The notes beneath the pieces are model-generated. The model had not been told where the DNA came from and did no database searches. It saw only the letters and a program-made list of their open reading frames with translations. From NCBI GenBank assembly GCA_031271975.1, contig JAISUR010000023.1:1-64000 (forward strand): 64,000 nucleotides of DNA, written 5' to 3'. Made by a program: the position numbers and the translations under genes. Positions 52,718 through 60,270 of this stretch are shown one piece after another. The DNA comes from Propionibacteriaceae bacterium. GTDB taxonomy: Bacteria > Actinomycetota > Actinomycetes > Propionibacteriales > Propionibacteriaceae. Positions within the stretch are counted from its first letter, which is position 1, and each line of letters starts with the position of its first letter.

Positions 52718-53249
52718 CGCCGGCGCGGTGTTGGTGAAACTCGCTCGGGCGGCCATCGTCGCTGGATGCCGTGGCGACAACGCCGCTCTGGACATTCCAG
52801 ACGCCGACTGGCTGGCCGCACCTGGAGCCAGCTTTGTGACCTTGACCGTTCAGGGGCGGTTGCGGGGGTGTATCGGTTCACTGACCGCCCACCGCGCGCT
52901 CGGCGCCGATGTGGTCGCAAACGCCCGCAACGCCGCCTTCCGGGATCCGCGCTTCGCGCCGGTTACAGCTCCAGACGAGTTGGAGATCGAGGTTTCGGTG
53001 CTCTCCCAACCCGTCGACTACGCCTTCGGATCAAAACAGGAGGCGCTCGCCGGGCTGCGGCCAGGTGTCGACGGTGTGATCTTGACGGCCGGGCACCACC
53101 GGGCGACCTTCCTGCCGCAAGTGTGGGAAGAGTTGCCCGACCCGGCGGACTTCATCGCGCACCTGTTGCGCAAAGCGGGGCTGCCGGCCAGCTACTGGGG
53201 CCCCGACGTGCGCCTGCAGCGGTATACCGTGACGGCTTTCCATGAGTGA
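52707..53249 (+). CDS. amrA: AmmeMemoRadiSam system protein A (AMMECR1 family)
   Basis: A 180-residue AMMECR1-domain protein. The diagnostic motif LRGCIGSLTAHRALG (strictly conserved RGCIG) is at residues about 52-66, followed by ARNAAFRDPRFAPVTAPDEL and a C-terminal VRLQRYTVTAF. The Cys is thought to be catalytic or cofactor-linked, but the reaction is unknown. ATG 52707 lies after GAAGGAG and overlaps protein B by 11 bp; the radical-SAM gene overlaps its end by 8 bp, so all three are translationally coupled. Confidence 0.92.
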   Translation: MDSDAGAVLVKLARAAIVAGCRGDNAALDIPDADWLAAPGASFVTLTVQGRLRGCIGSLTAHRALGADVVANARNAAFRDPRFAPVTAPDELEIEVSVLSQPVDYAFGSKQEALAGLRPGVDGVILTAGHHRATFLPQVWEELPDPADFIAHLLRKAGLPASYWGPDVRLQRYTVTAFHE

Positions 53250-54258
53250 GGAATACCTCGCCCGCTACTGGCACGACACTTTGGATGGGCGCGTGCAATG
53301 CGACCTGTGCCCGCGTGGCTGCCGTATGGGCGAGGGCCAGCGCGGCTTCTGCTTCGTGCGGAAGAACGTCGCCGGAAAGCTGGTGCTGACAACCTATGGG
53401 AAGACCTCGGGCTTCGCCGTCGACCCCATTGAGAAGAAGCCGCTGAACCACTTCTACCCCGGCTCCAGCGTGTATTCGTTCGGCACCGCGGGCTGCAACT
53501 TGGCCTGCCGCTTCTGCCAGAACTGGGAAATCTCCACCTCGCGCCGCACCGAGACCCTGTCGGCACGGGCGACGCCCGCCGAAATCGCAGCCCGGGCCCA
53601 AGGACTGGGCTGCCGCAGCGTCGCGTACACCTACAACGACCCGATCGTCTTCGCCGAGTACGCCATCGACGTGGCGTTGACCTGCCACGGGTTGGGATTG
53701 GCGAATGTCGCCGTCAGCGCGGGCTACGTCAACCCGTCGCCGCGCATTGAGCTGTTCGCCGAGATGGACGCCGCAAACATCGACTTGAAGAGCTTCAACC
53801 CGGGTTTCTACCGCCGCATCACCGGAGGCCACCTGGAAACCGTGCTGGACACGCTGCGTTTCTTGGTGCACGAGACGAACGTCTGGACCGAGATCACCAC
53901 GCTGCTCATCCCCGGCCTCAACGACTCGGATTCGGAATTGGGTGCGCTGACAAGCTGGGTCGCCGAAACGCTCGGCCCGGACATCCCCATGCACTTCACC
54001 GCGTTCCATCCTGACAACCGCATGTTGGACGTGCCCCGCACGCCGCTGTCCACTTTGGAACGCGCCCGACGGCTGGCCCTCGGCGCGGGCCTGAATTATG
54101 TGTACACCGGCAACGTGCGGCACTTGCCAGGCGCGACGACCCACTGCCCCGGCTGCCAACAAGACCTGATAGTCCGCGACGGCTACGCGATCAAGCTGAA
54201 GGCTCTCTCCGCCGGCGCCTGCCCAGGCTGCGGCCAGGTGATCGCCGGCCGCTGGTGA
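53242..54258 (+). CDS. amrS: AmmeMemoRadiSam system radical SAM enzyme
   Basis: A 338-residue radical-SAM protein, related to pyruvate-formate-lyase activating enzymes. The 4Fe-4S cluster ligands are Cys85, Cys89 and Cys92 in CNLACRFCQNW. Additional cysteine pairs lie at the N-terminus (CDLCPRGC) and C-terminus (HCPGCQQDLI and CPGCGQVIAG), the latter resembling a zinc ribbon. The SAM-binding Asn/Glu segments YTYNDPIVFAEYA and ANIDLKSFNPGFYR match the family. It would cut SAM reductively to make a 5'-deoxyadenosyl radical; the target, perhaps protein A or B or a common substrate, is not known. Confidence 0.93.
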   Translation: MSEEYLARYWHDTLDGRVQCDLCPRGCRMGEGQRGFCFVRKNVAGKLVLTTYGKTSGFAVDPIEKKPLNHFYPGSSVYSFGTAGCNLACRFCQNWEISTSRRTETLSARATPAEIAARAQGLGCRSVAYTYNDPIVFAEYAIDVALTCHGLGLANVAVSAGYVNPSPRIELFAEMDAANIDLKSFNPGFYRRITGGHLETVLDTLRFLVHETNVWTEITTLLIPGLNDSDSELGALTSWVAETLGPDIPMHFTAFHPDNRMLDVPRTPLSTLERARRLALGAGLNYVYTGNVRHLPGATTHCPGCQQDLIVRDGYAIKLKALSAGACPGCGQVIAGRW

Positions 54259-54269
54259 TTGCCCACCGG

Positions 54270-54302
54270 GTCATGGGTGAACTTGTTTCAGCATCTTGGG
54301 GG
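54270..54302. repeat. Degenerate palindromic repeat remnant
   Basis: GTCATGGGTGAACTTGTTTC and AGCATCTTGGGG resemble the variant repeat at 21205-21265. The hairpin arms have lost most symmetry. It lies between amrS and the DLW-39 gene. Confidence 0.5.
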
Positions 54303-54323
54303 TGTCTTCTTGAGGGAAACCAG

Positions 54324-54329
54324 TAGCCT
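54324..54329 (+). promoter_or_regulatory. -10 box of DLW-39 gene
   Basis: TAGCCT, 6 nt before the ATG. The GGAGGA between them touches the ATG and is too close to serve as a ribosome site, which favours a leaderless start. Confidence 0.5.
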
Positions 54330-54335
54330 GGAGGA

Positions 54336-54452
54336 ATGAAGAAGCTACTCATTCTGCTCGGCTTGGCCGGGCTGGCTTACGCGGCTTGGAAACACTACGA
54401 GCATTATCAGAATGCCGACGTTTGGGCCGCCGCCACTGACCCGTTCAACTGA
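54336..54452 (+). CDS. DLW-39 family micro-protein
   Basis: A 38-residue protein with a hydrophobic N-terminal helix (MKKLLILLGLAGLAYAAWKH) and a short acidic tail that reads ADVWAAATD, close to the D-L-W signature of the actinobacterial DLW-39 family. That family is of unknown function and is usually found near gyrA and dnaN in other genomes; here it is elsewhere. It is probably a membrane micro-protein. The last 8 bp overlap the convergent gene. Confidence 0.75.
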   Translation: MKKLLILLGLAGLAYAAWKHYEHYQNADVWAAATDPFN

Positions 54453-55284
54453 TCTTGCCGGTGCCGTCTACCGCTGAGCCCGTCCAAGTCTTGTCAAAAA
54501 TGGGCACCCAGCAGACGGCAACCGTATAACCCTGCACGATGTCCTCCGCGCTGGGATAGTGCACCATCAGCCCGGACTCGATCTCGTCCCAGGGCGGAAG
54601 GGTGCGGATGAGCGAATTGCAGCGCTGAGCGACGGAAATCTCTCCCTCGACACCGCCAGCGTTGCCGGAGACGTCCACGAAGCCGGCCACTTGGGATTGG
54701 TGCGGCAAGTCGCAATCGACGACGGGCGCCACCAAGGTGTCTGAGCCGTACCAGGATGACTCCGGCGAGCCGAGCGCGCAGTCGCCTTTCTCCAGTTGGC
54801 CGACAAACCACTGGTTCAACTCGTCCAGTTCCAGCACCTCGCGCTCGTAGGGAGTCTCCACCGGTTCCGTCGGCCACGGGAACCCTGTTTCGCGGGCAAT
54901 GGGCAGCGTCGGCGGGGTGATCGGGATGGTGAAAGTTGGGACGGGCGCCGGCTTGGGCGCCGGCGTGGCCTCCCGCAGCGACACCCGCAGCACGGCCATT
55001 CCCAACACGATAATCACCGCGGCTATGACGACAAGCACCGAGCGTCCGCCCTTCGCCGGGGCCGGTTTGGGAACGGGCGGAGCAGCGCTCGCGGCAGGTC
55101 GGGCGCCCGCTCCGGGAATAGCGTATTCACCCGTCACCGCATAGGGCAGCGTGCTCGTGTCGGGATACTGGACCGGCTGGGAGGGCGCGGGCCCAGACGC
55201 AACCGGCGTTTGCGGCTGCGCGGGGATGGTGTTCGACTCGCCAGGCGTTTCGGCGGGGACGAAATTGGGCCGGTCGTTCGACAT
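54445..55284 (-). CDS. Membrane-anchored protein with septum-formation-like domain
   Basis: A 279-residue protein with a Pro-rich cytoplasmic N-terminus (to about 78), one membrane segment (SVLVVIAAVIIVLGMAVLRV), a Pro-rich linker and an external domain of about 140 residues. The domain has GDCALGSPESSWYGSDTLVA, PVVDCDLPHQSQVAGF, a Cys in AQRCNSLIRTL and a final VAVCWVP; the Cys pattern and PH motif resemble septum-formation (Septum_form) domains, more diverged than the protein at 60267. TAGGCT lies 6 nt before the ATG. Function unknown. Confidence 0.65.
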   Translation of the reverse strand: MSNDRPNFVPAETPGESNTIPAQPQTPVASGPAPSQPVQYPDTSTLPYAVTGEYAIPGAGARPAASAAPPVPKPAPAKGGRSVLVVIAAVIIVLGMAVLRVSLREATPAPKPAPVPTFTIPITPPTLPIARETGFPWPTEPVETPYEREVLELDELNQWFVGQLEKGDCALGSPESSWYGSDTLVAPVVDCDLPHQSQVAGFVDVSGNAGGVEGEISVAQRCNSLIRTLPPWDEIESGLMVHYPSAEDIVQGYTVAVCWVPIFDKTWTGSAVDGTGKIS

Positions 55285-55290
55285 GCTGCG

Positions 55291-55296
55291 AGCCTA
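55291..55296 (-). promoter_or_regulatory. -10 box of leaderless promoter
   Basis: TAGGCT on the minus strand, 6 nt from the ATG at 55284. The TAG also forms the stop codon of the upstream small gene. Confidence 0.6.
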
Positions 55297-55449
55297 CTCG
55301 TCCTCGTCGTCGTCGCCAGCCAGCCAATCTTTGAGGATTTCGCATTCGGGCAGGATGCAACGTCCGTTCTCGTCGGCGTAGCAGCAGGTGTCGCCGATAT
55401 CGCGGCAGTAGAACCAGCCGTCACCCTCGGTGATGAACGCCCTAGACAC
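55294..55449 (-). CDS. Small cysteine-rich acidic protein (51 residues)
   Basis: A short gene missed by a 60-residue cut-off. It starts at GTG 55449, overlapping the stop of the ketopantoate-reductase-like gene by 8 bp, and reads VSRAFITEGDGWFYCRDIGD, then a Cys-Cys pair, GRCILPECEIL and an acidic tail of Asp/Glu. Five cysteines in 20 residues suggest a zinc site or disulfides. It has no signal peptide. It fills the 157-bp gap that would otherwise be unexplained between two minus-strand genes, and its composition is protein-like. Function unknown. Confidence 0.6.
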   Translation of the reverse strand: MSRAFITEGDGWFYCRDIGDTCCYADENGRCILPECEILKDWLAGDDDEDE

Positions 55450-56329
55450 TCAAGAACTCCAATTCGTCGGCCAACATGGCCGTGCGCGCCATGTCGTAAC
55501 CGTGCGCGGCGGCGTAAGCGATGACGTTGCGGTACATCACGTCGATTTCCAAGGGCCGCCCGGCCAAGTAGTCCAGCCGCATCGACGGCGAATATGGCGT
55601 CATCTCGTCGGTGTGCTGGATCATTTCGTCCACGAACTCCGGCTCGATGACGACCTCACAGGCCGCGGCGGCGGCGACTATTTCTTCCATGAGCCGACGC
55701 GCGAGCCCGCGTGTTACCGGATCGCCGACGATCTTGTCGGTGGTGACTCCCAGCACGGTGGTCAACCCATTGAACGGGATGTTCCAGATCAGCTTGCGGA
55801 ACCGCGCCGCCAACACGTCGCCGATCACGGCGGCCGGAAGGCCCGCGCCCTTGAACATCGCAGCCAACTGGGCGAGCCCTTCCGGATCGGGTTCCAGCGA
55901 AGCCAGCGAGACGCCGCCATAGGCGGTATGCCGGATGACGCCGGGTCCGTCGCGGAACGAGCAGATGAAGCACAGCCCCGCATAGATGCGCGCGCCGGGA
56001 TAGAGCTTGGCCAACTCGGGCTCGACGCCGAAGCCGTTCTGCATGAGGAGGATCGCGGGGGCCTTAGGCAGGTTCGGGAGCACGGCGGCGTTGGCGGTCG
56101 CCTTCACGGCGACGCAGACCAAGTCGACATCAGGGATGGCCGCCGGATCGTTGTAGACGAGCGGTTGGGGCAACTCGAACTCGCCTTCCACAGAATCGAC
56201 CCGCAATCCGTTCGCTTTGATCGCGTCATATTCGGTGTGCGCCAGGAAGTGCACCCGGTGGCCGGCCAGGGCCAGCCGCACGCCGTAGTATCCGCCAATG
56301 GCGCCAGTGCCAACGATTGCGATGTCCAT
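55442..56329 (-). CDS. 2-dehydropantoate 2-reductase-like protein (PanE/ApbA family)
   Basis: A 295-residue NADPH-dependent reductase. The nucleotide loop IAIVGTGAIGGYYGVRLALA opens the Rossmann domain; LLMQNGFGVE and the catalytic Lys in the KLIWNIPFNGLTTVLG helix match the ketopantoate reductase fold. C-terminal blocks PSMRLDYLAGRPLEID agree. It would reduce ketopantoate to pantoate for CoA synthesis, but paralogues act on other keto acids and no pan genes are nearby. TAGAAT is 7 nt before the ATG. Confidence 0.85.
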   Translation of the reverse strand: MDIAIVGTGAIGGYYGVRLALAGHRVHFLAHTEYDAIKANGLRVDSVEGEFELPQPLVYNDPAAIPDVDLVCVAVKATANAAVLPNLPKAPAILLMQNGFGVEPELAKLYPGARIYAGLCFICSFRDGPGVIRHTAYGGVSLASLEPDPEGLAQLAAMFKGAGLPAAVIGDVLAARFRKLIWNIPFNGLTTVLGVTTDKIVGDPVTRGLARRLMEEIVAAAAACEVVIEPEFVDEMIQHTDEMTPYSPSMRLDYLAGRPLEIDVMYRNVIAYAAAHGYDMARTAMLADELEFLSV

Positions 56330-56336
56330 GCGCAGG

Positions 56337-56342
56337 ATTCTA
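56337..56342 (-). promoter_or_regulatory. -10 box of leaderless panE-like promoter
   Basis: TAGAAT on the minus strand, 7 nt from the ATG at 56329. Confidence 0.55.
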
Positions 56343-56350
56343 TTCCGGGC

Positions 56351-57298
56351 TCACCCCAGCGTGGAGAAGTCGTCCGCGGCAAAACTGAGTTGCAGCTTGT
56401 CGACCCATTCGGGCTCCACCATGACGGCTTCCGATGGCCCGGTGGCCACCTGGGCCGGAGCCAGCGGTTGCGAGACCGGCGTGGCTTCCGCGACATCCTT
56501 GGCGACGATCGCTTCGGCCGGTACCACCGGCACTTCCACGCGGCGGATCGCGTCCGTGGAGATGCGCAACTGCATGACGGTGTCGCGCACTTCCTCCGCC
56601 GAAAGGCCCTTGTCGACTTGCACACAAGTGGTGATCTGATCCATGACGGCGTTGAAGCGGTCCGGGTCGGAGACGGCGTCCTGCACGGTGATGCGCAGCA
56701 ATACGGCCTCCATCACCTCGGACGCCCGGTGGGCGCGTTCGGTCTTGTTCAGCGAGCTCATCACATGGTTGTAAAGCTCGGCGGCATCCCTGGGCGAGTC
56801 GCCGGCATGCAGCGATACACCGCCCAAAGCCCGGATCACGCCATCGAGGCGGTCGGACCAGATGATGATCTGGTGGTCGATGCGCGTGCCGGTCAACTCC
56901 TCGACGTCTTTCCAGACTTCCAGCGGCTGGTCGATGAACGCCTCACCGAGCGTCTGCCCGCGGCCCTGCACCTCCACGGTCGGCGGCAGCACGACGAGGG
57001 CCAGGTCAGTGCGTTCGGCGTTGACATGGACTACGACGGCCGCGTTCAGATCTTTGTCGGTGTCGGACGAGAGCATCAGGTAGTTGAGCGGCGCGGCACT
57101 CTCGGGGCTGGCCGCTGTCGGGCGGCCCGGGTAGTCGCTCAGGTTCTCAAGCTGGCGGGCTTCCGAGATCGCGGTGTCGAGCCGCTGCACAAAACCGGTG
57201 GAGACCATGAGGGCGATAAAAGCAACGCCGAAGGCCGCCACCAACACAATGAGGGCGGCTAAGTCAGCGCGGTGCTTTGTTTCGGGTTCCTCTTCCAC
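56351..57298 (-). CDS. Divergent LCP (LytR-CpsA-Psr)-like membrane protein
   Basis: A 315-residue protein with one N-terminal membrane segment (residues about 13-35) and an external domain resembling LCP enzymes, which transfer polymers from polyprenyl phosphate to peptidoglycan. Matching blocks are LNYLMLSSDTDKDLNAAVVV, EELTGTRIDHQIIIWSDRL and GVIRALGGVSLHAG. The hallmark catalytic PRD sequence is replaced by PPT (LVVLPPTVEV) and the first conserved Arg is absent, so it may be inactive or have another role. GTG 57298 follows AGGAGG. Confidence 0.7.
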   Translation of the reverse strand: MEEEPETKHRADLAALIVLVAAFGVAFIALMVSTGFVQRLDTAISEARQLENLSDYPGRPTAASPESAAPLNYLMLSSDTDKDLNAAVVVHVNAERTDLALVVLPPTVEVQGRGQTLGEAFIDQPLEVWKDVEELTGTRIDHQIIIWSDRLDGVIRALGGVSLHAGDSPRDAAELYNHVMSSLNKTERAHRASEVMEAVLLRITVQDAVSDPDRFNAVMDQITTCVQVDKGLSAEEVRDTVMQLRISTDAIRRVEVPVVPAEAIVAKDVAEATPVSQPLAPAQVATGPSEAVMVEPEWVDKLQLSFAADDFSTLG

Positions 57299-57387
57299 CC
57301 GGTGGTCCTCCTAATACGACTACTCAAGCGTAGAACCCCGACACAAGACCTGGCGATTCCACAGGTCGCAAGCCTCGACCCAGCTAG

Positions 57388-57393
57388 TAGCCT
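57388..57393 (+). promoter_or_regulatory. -10 box of leaderless two-component operon promoter
   Basis: TAGCCT, 7 nt before the ATG at 57401. Confidence 0.55.
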
Positions 57394-57400
57394 TGTGGCG

Positions 57401-58600
57401 ATGAAGCGCGAGTTGATTTTCCCGCCAGGAGCGACGCGGCACGACTGGGTCTTTGACTCGGTGTTGGCGCTCGGTCTCGGGTTGCTGACTGTGCCGATCT
57501 ACCTCGTCAGCTACCTGCGGGAATACTCGCGGGCGGAAATCATCGCCGCAATGCTCATGATCGCGCCGCTCATATTGCGGCGGCATTCGCCGATACTGTC
57601 GCTGGTTGGCATTGCGGGGGCCGGCGCCGCGCTGCTGGTCATCTCCAGCCAGATGTCCGCGTCGATGCTGGCTCTGCCGGTGATCAGCTATTCGATGGCC
57701 CGTTGGATTCCCGGCGGTCTGGCCCGGTTGTCGGTGCTGGTCGGCTTCGTCGGTTCGATCCTGGCGCCGGCGCGTTGGTTCCTGCCGACGGCCGGACGGC
57801 CCAGCATGCAGCAGGGCATCTTCTTCCTGATGGCGGCGCTGATCTGCTTCGGTCTGGTGGTCACCCCCTACGCGATCGGGCGGCGGGTGCGGGAGTCGTC
57901 GCAAGCCCACGCCGAACGCGTCTCCTCGGCCCAGACCCGACAACTCCAGCAAGCCCGCCTCGCGGAATCGCGGGTGCGCACCCAGATCGCCCGCGAACTG
58001 CACGACATCGTCGCCCACTCGCTTTCCGTCATGATCGTCCAAGCCGAAGGCGGCCGGGCGCTGGCCAAGAAGCGGCCGGAAGCGGCGGCTGAGACCTTGG
58101 ACACGATCGCGGAAACCGGCCGGGAAGCCCTGTCCGAGATGCGGCGCATACTGGGCGTGCTGCGCGCCGACCCGGAAGACACGGCTGTCGAGTTCGCACC
58201 GGCGCCGTCGCTCACCGAAATCCCAGACCTCGTCGCCCGCACCACCGACCGCGCGCACCTGACCGTGCACGGCACACCGCCCAGAGTCTCCCAGGCCGCC
58301 CAGTTGACGGTGTACCGCGTCGTGCAGGAAGCTCTCACGAACTTCCTCAAACACGCCGGGCCGGATGCGAAGGCCGAGGTGGTGTTGAGCTACGGCGCCC
58401 GCCAGATCGTCGTCGAAGTGACGGACAACGGAGCAGGCGCTGATGCGGCCACGGACAACCCTGGCCACGGGCTGAAGGGGATGCGGGAGCGCGTCGCTTC
58501 GATGGGCGGATTCATCACGGCGGCTCCCCGCCCAGAAGGTGGCTTTCAGGTCCGCGCTGTCATACCCTTCGTCTTGAACGACAAGGAGGATGTCGAATGA
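57401..58600 (+). CDS. Sensor histidine kinase, NarL/DesK class
   Basis: A 399-residue kinase. Residues about 15-165 hold four to six hydrophobic segments and almost no extracellular loop, so it likely senses membrane state or an intramembrane signal. HisKA_3 dimerisation domain: ARELHDIVAHSLSVMIVQAE, with phospho-accepting His201. The HATPase domain has YRVVQEALTNFLKHAG (N box) and VTDNGAGADAATDNPGHGLK. ATG 57401 lies 7 nt after a TAGCCT box. It overlaps its response regulator by 4 bp (ATGA). Confidence 0.93.
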   Translation: MKRELIFPPGATRHDWVFDSVLALGLGLLTVPIYLVSYLREYSRAEIIAAMLMIAPLILRRHSPILSLVGIAGAGAALLVISSQMSASMLALPVISYSMARWIPGGLARLSVLVGFVGSILAPARWFLPTAGRPSMQQGIFFLMAALICFGLVVTPYAIGRRVRESSQAHAERVSSAQTRQLQQARLAESRVRTQIARELHDIVAHSLSVMIVQAEGGRALAKKRPEAAAETLDTIAETGREALSEMRRILGVLRADPEDTAVEFAPAPSLTEIPDLVARTTDRAHLTVHGTPPRVSQAAQLTVYRVVQEALTNFLKHAGPDAKAEVVLSYGARQIVVEVTDNGAGADAATDNPGHGLKGMRERVASMGGFITAAPRPEGGFQVRAVIPFVLNDKEDVE

Positions 58601-59256
58601 CCCCGATCCGCGTGTTCTTGGCCGACGACCAGTCGTTGGTCCGCAGCGGTTTCCGCATGCTGATCGAAGCCGAGGACGATATGGAGGTCGTCGGTGAGGC
58701 CGCCGACGGCGTGATGGCTGTGCAGGAAGTGCTGGCGGCCCAACCTGTCGACGTGGTGTTGATGGATGTCCGGATGCCCGCGATGGACGGAGTGGAAGCC
58801 ACCCGACGCATCGTCGCCTCTGGCGTGCCGACGCGGGTGCTGGTGCTGACCACCTTCGACATCGACGAATACGTCTTCTCCGCGTTGAAGGCCGGGGCGA
58901 GCGGGTTCCTGCTGAAAGACTCCCGCCCCGCCGAGCTGTTGAACGCGATCCGAACGGTCGCCCGCGGCGAGGCCATCGTCGCGCCGTCGGCGACCAAACG
59001 CCTGCTGGACCGGGTCGTGCCCACACTCCCCACATCGCCCGACAACGACCGCCGCCTCGACGTGCTGACAGACCGCGAACGCGAAGTCCTCGTCGAGATC
59101 GCCAACGGAGCGACCAACGCCGAAATCGCCAAGAAGCTCTACATGGCCGAAGGCACCGTCAAGACACACATCGGCCGTCTGCTGGCGAAACTGGAATGCC
59201 GCGACCGCGTAGGCCTGGTGTTGCTGGCCATCGAAACGGGGTTGGTGCGCCGGTAA
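58597..59256 (+). CDS. Response regulator, NarL/FixJ family
   Basis: A 219-residue regulator partnered with the preceding kinase. Receiver domain: acidic pair in VFLADDQSLVRSGF, phospho-acceptor Asp57 in VLMDVRMPAMDG, Thr and Lys switch residues in VLTTFD and LLKD. LuxR-type helix-turn-helix: LTDREREVLVEIANGATNAE, then EGTVKTHIGRLLAKL. The target genes are unknown; no direct operon partner besides the kinase. Confidence 0.94.
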   Translation: MTPIRVFLADDQSLVRSGFRMLIEAEDDMEVVGEAADGVMAVQEVLAAQPVDVVLMDVRMPAMDGVEATRRIVASGVPTRVLVLTTFDIDEYVFSALKAGASGFLLKDSRPAELLNAIRTVARGEAIVAPSATKRLLDRVVPTLPTSPDNDRRLDVLTDREREVLVEIANGATNAEIAKKLYMAEGTVKTHIGRLLAKLECRDRVGLVLLAIETGLVRR

Positions 59257-59291
59257 AGACGGCTGCCTGCCGCCGGACCGCGTTTACCCGA

Positions 59292-59372
59292 GTCATCCCG
59301 GACTCCACCAGGGTCGCCCCTGCGGCGCGCATGGGACTTTGTCCCAAGATCCCGGAACGAGTCCAGGATGAC
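59292..59372. repeat. Palindromic repeat after the two-component operon
   Basis: Both ends are present (GTCATCCCGGAC and CCAGGATGAC) with GGGACTTTGTCCC inside; the middle is shortened to 81 bp. It lies between converging response-regulator and mscS-like genes. Confidence 0.8.
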
Positions 59373-59400
59373 GGCTGGGGATGACGAATGAAGCGCTGTC

Positions 59401-60270
59401 CTACTGATAGGCCCCTGGGAAGGCCAGCCGCAGGTCGGCGGCGGTGAGATCGCGTTGGGCCTGTTCCAGCAGGGCCCGCTGCACACCCCAGTGTTGGTTG
59501 GGCGCAGTCTTGGCGGTCATGCGCAAGGTGACGGCGTTGGGCGACATCGCGTTGACGCCCACCACCGTTGGGCGCTCCAACAGAACCGATGCGAATTCCT
59601 CGTCCGCGTCGAGTTCGTCGGCGACTTGCTCCAACACGGCCAGGGCTTTGTGGGTGTCCTCGTCGGGGGCAATCGGAATGTCGGCGATGGCGGTCGACCA
59701 GCCTTGCGAATGGTTGCCGACGCGCAGGATCTCCCCGTTGCGGACATACCAGACCTCGCCGGAGGCATCGCGGAGCCGGGTGACGCGCAACCCCACATCT
59801 TCGACCGTGCCCACGACCGTACCCGTGTCGATGAGGTCGCCCACGCCGTATTGGTCCTCGATGACGATGAAGATCCCGGACAGGAAGTCCTTGATGAGCG
59901 ACTGCGCGCCGAAGCCCAGGGCGATGCCGCCAACCCCGGCTGAAGCGAGCAACGGGGCCACCGGGACATTCAGAATCGCCAGCACGGTGGTGACGGCGAT
60001 GACGACGATGGTGAAAGTGGCGATCGAGCGCAACAAGGCGCCGATCGTGGACATGCGCTGGACGCGGCGTTCGGTGTTGCTGCCCGTCGCGGCGGCGAGG
60101 ATGCGCTCGGCGCGGCTGGGATCGGGACGTTCCTTGACCTTCTTCAGAGCCCGTTTCACCGTCACCTTGATGAGGCGGACCACCAGCCAGTGCGCGATCA
60201 GCGACACCAGGAGGACGAGCCCGATGAGCGCCCACGTCTCCGTGGCGACGAGGAATGCCTCTGAGTTCAC
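59401..60270 (-). CDS. MscS-family mechanosensitive channel
   Basis: A 289-residue small-conductance mechanosensitive channel. Hydrophobic segments lie near residues 10-33 and 75-105, then the pore helix ASAGVGGIALGFGAQSLIKD and the beta domain starting FLSGIFIVIEDQYGVGDLID; VEDVGLRVTRLRD and RNGEILRVGN are standard. It opens under membrane tension to release solutes. The start is GTG 60270, overlapping the upstream lipoprotein stop as GTGA, so the two are coupled. A longer in-frame start within the lipoprotein gene is rejected. Confidence 0.93.
   Translation of the reverse strand: MNSEAFLVATETWALIGLVLLVSLIAHWLVVRLIKVTVKRALKKVKERPDPSRAERILAAATGSNTERRVQRMSTIGALLRSIATFTIVVIAVTTVLAILNVPVAPLLASAGVGGIALGFGAQSLIKDFLSGIFIVIEDQYGVGDLIDTGTVVGTVEDVGLRVTRLRDASGEVWYVRNGEILRVGNHSQGWSTAIADIPIAPDEDTHKALAVLEQVADELDADEEFASVLLERPTVVGVNAMSPNAVTLRMTAKTAPNQHWGVQRALLEQAQRDLTAADLRLAFPGAYQ

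Noticed and set aside
55430-57262. 610-residue plus-strand open frame opposite the panE-like and LCP-like genes
   Set aside because: Antisense shadow; the minus strand carries two recognisable proteins.
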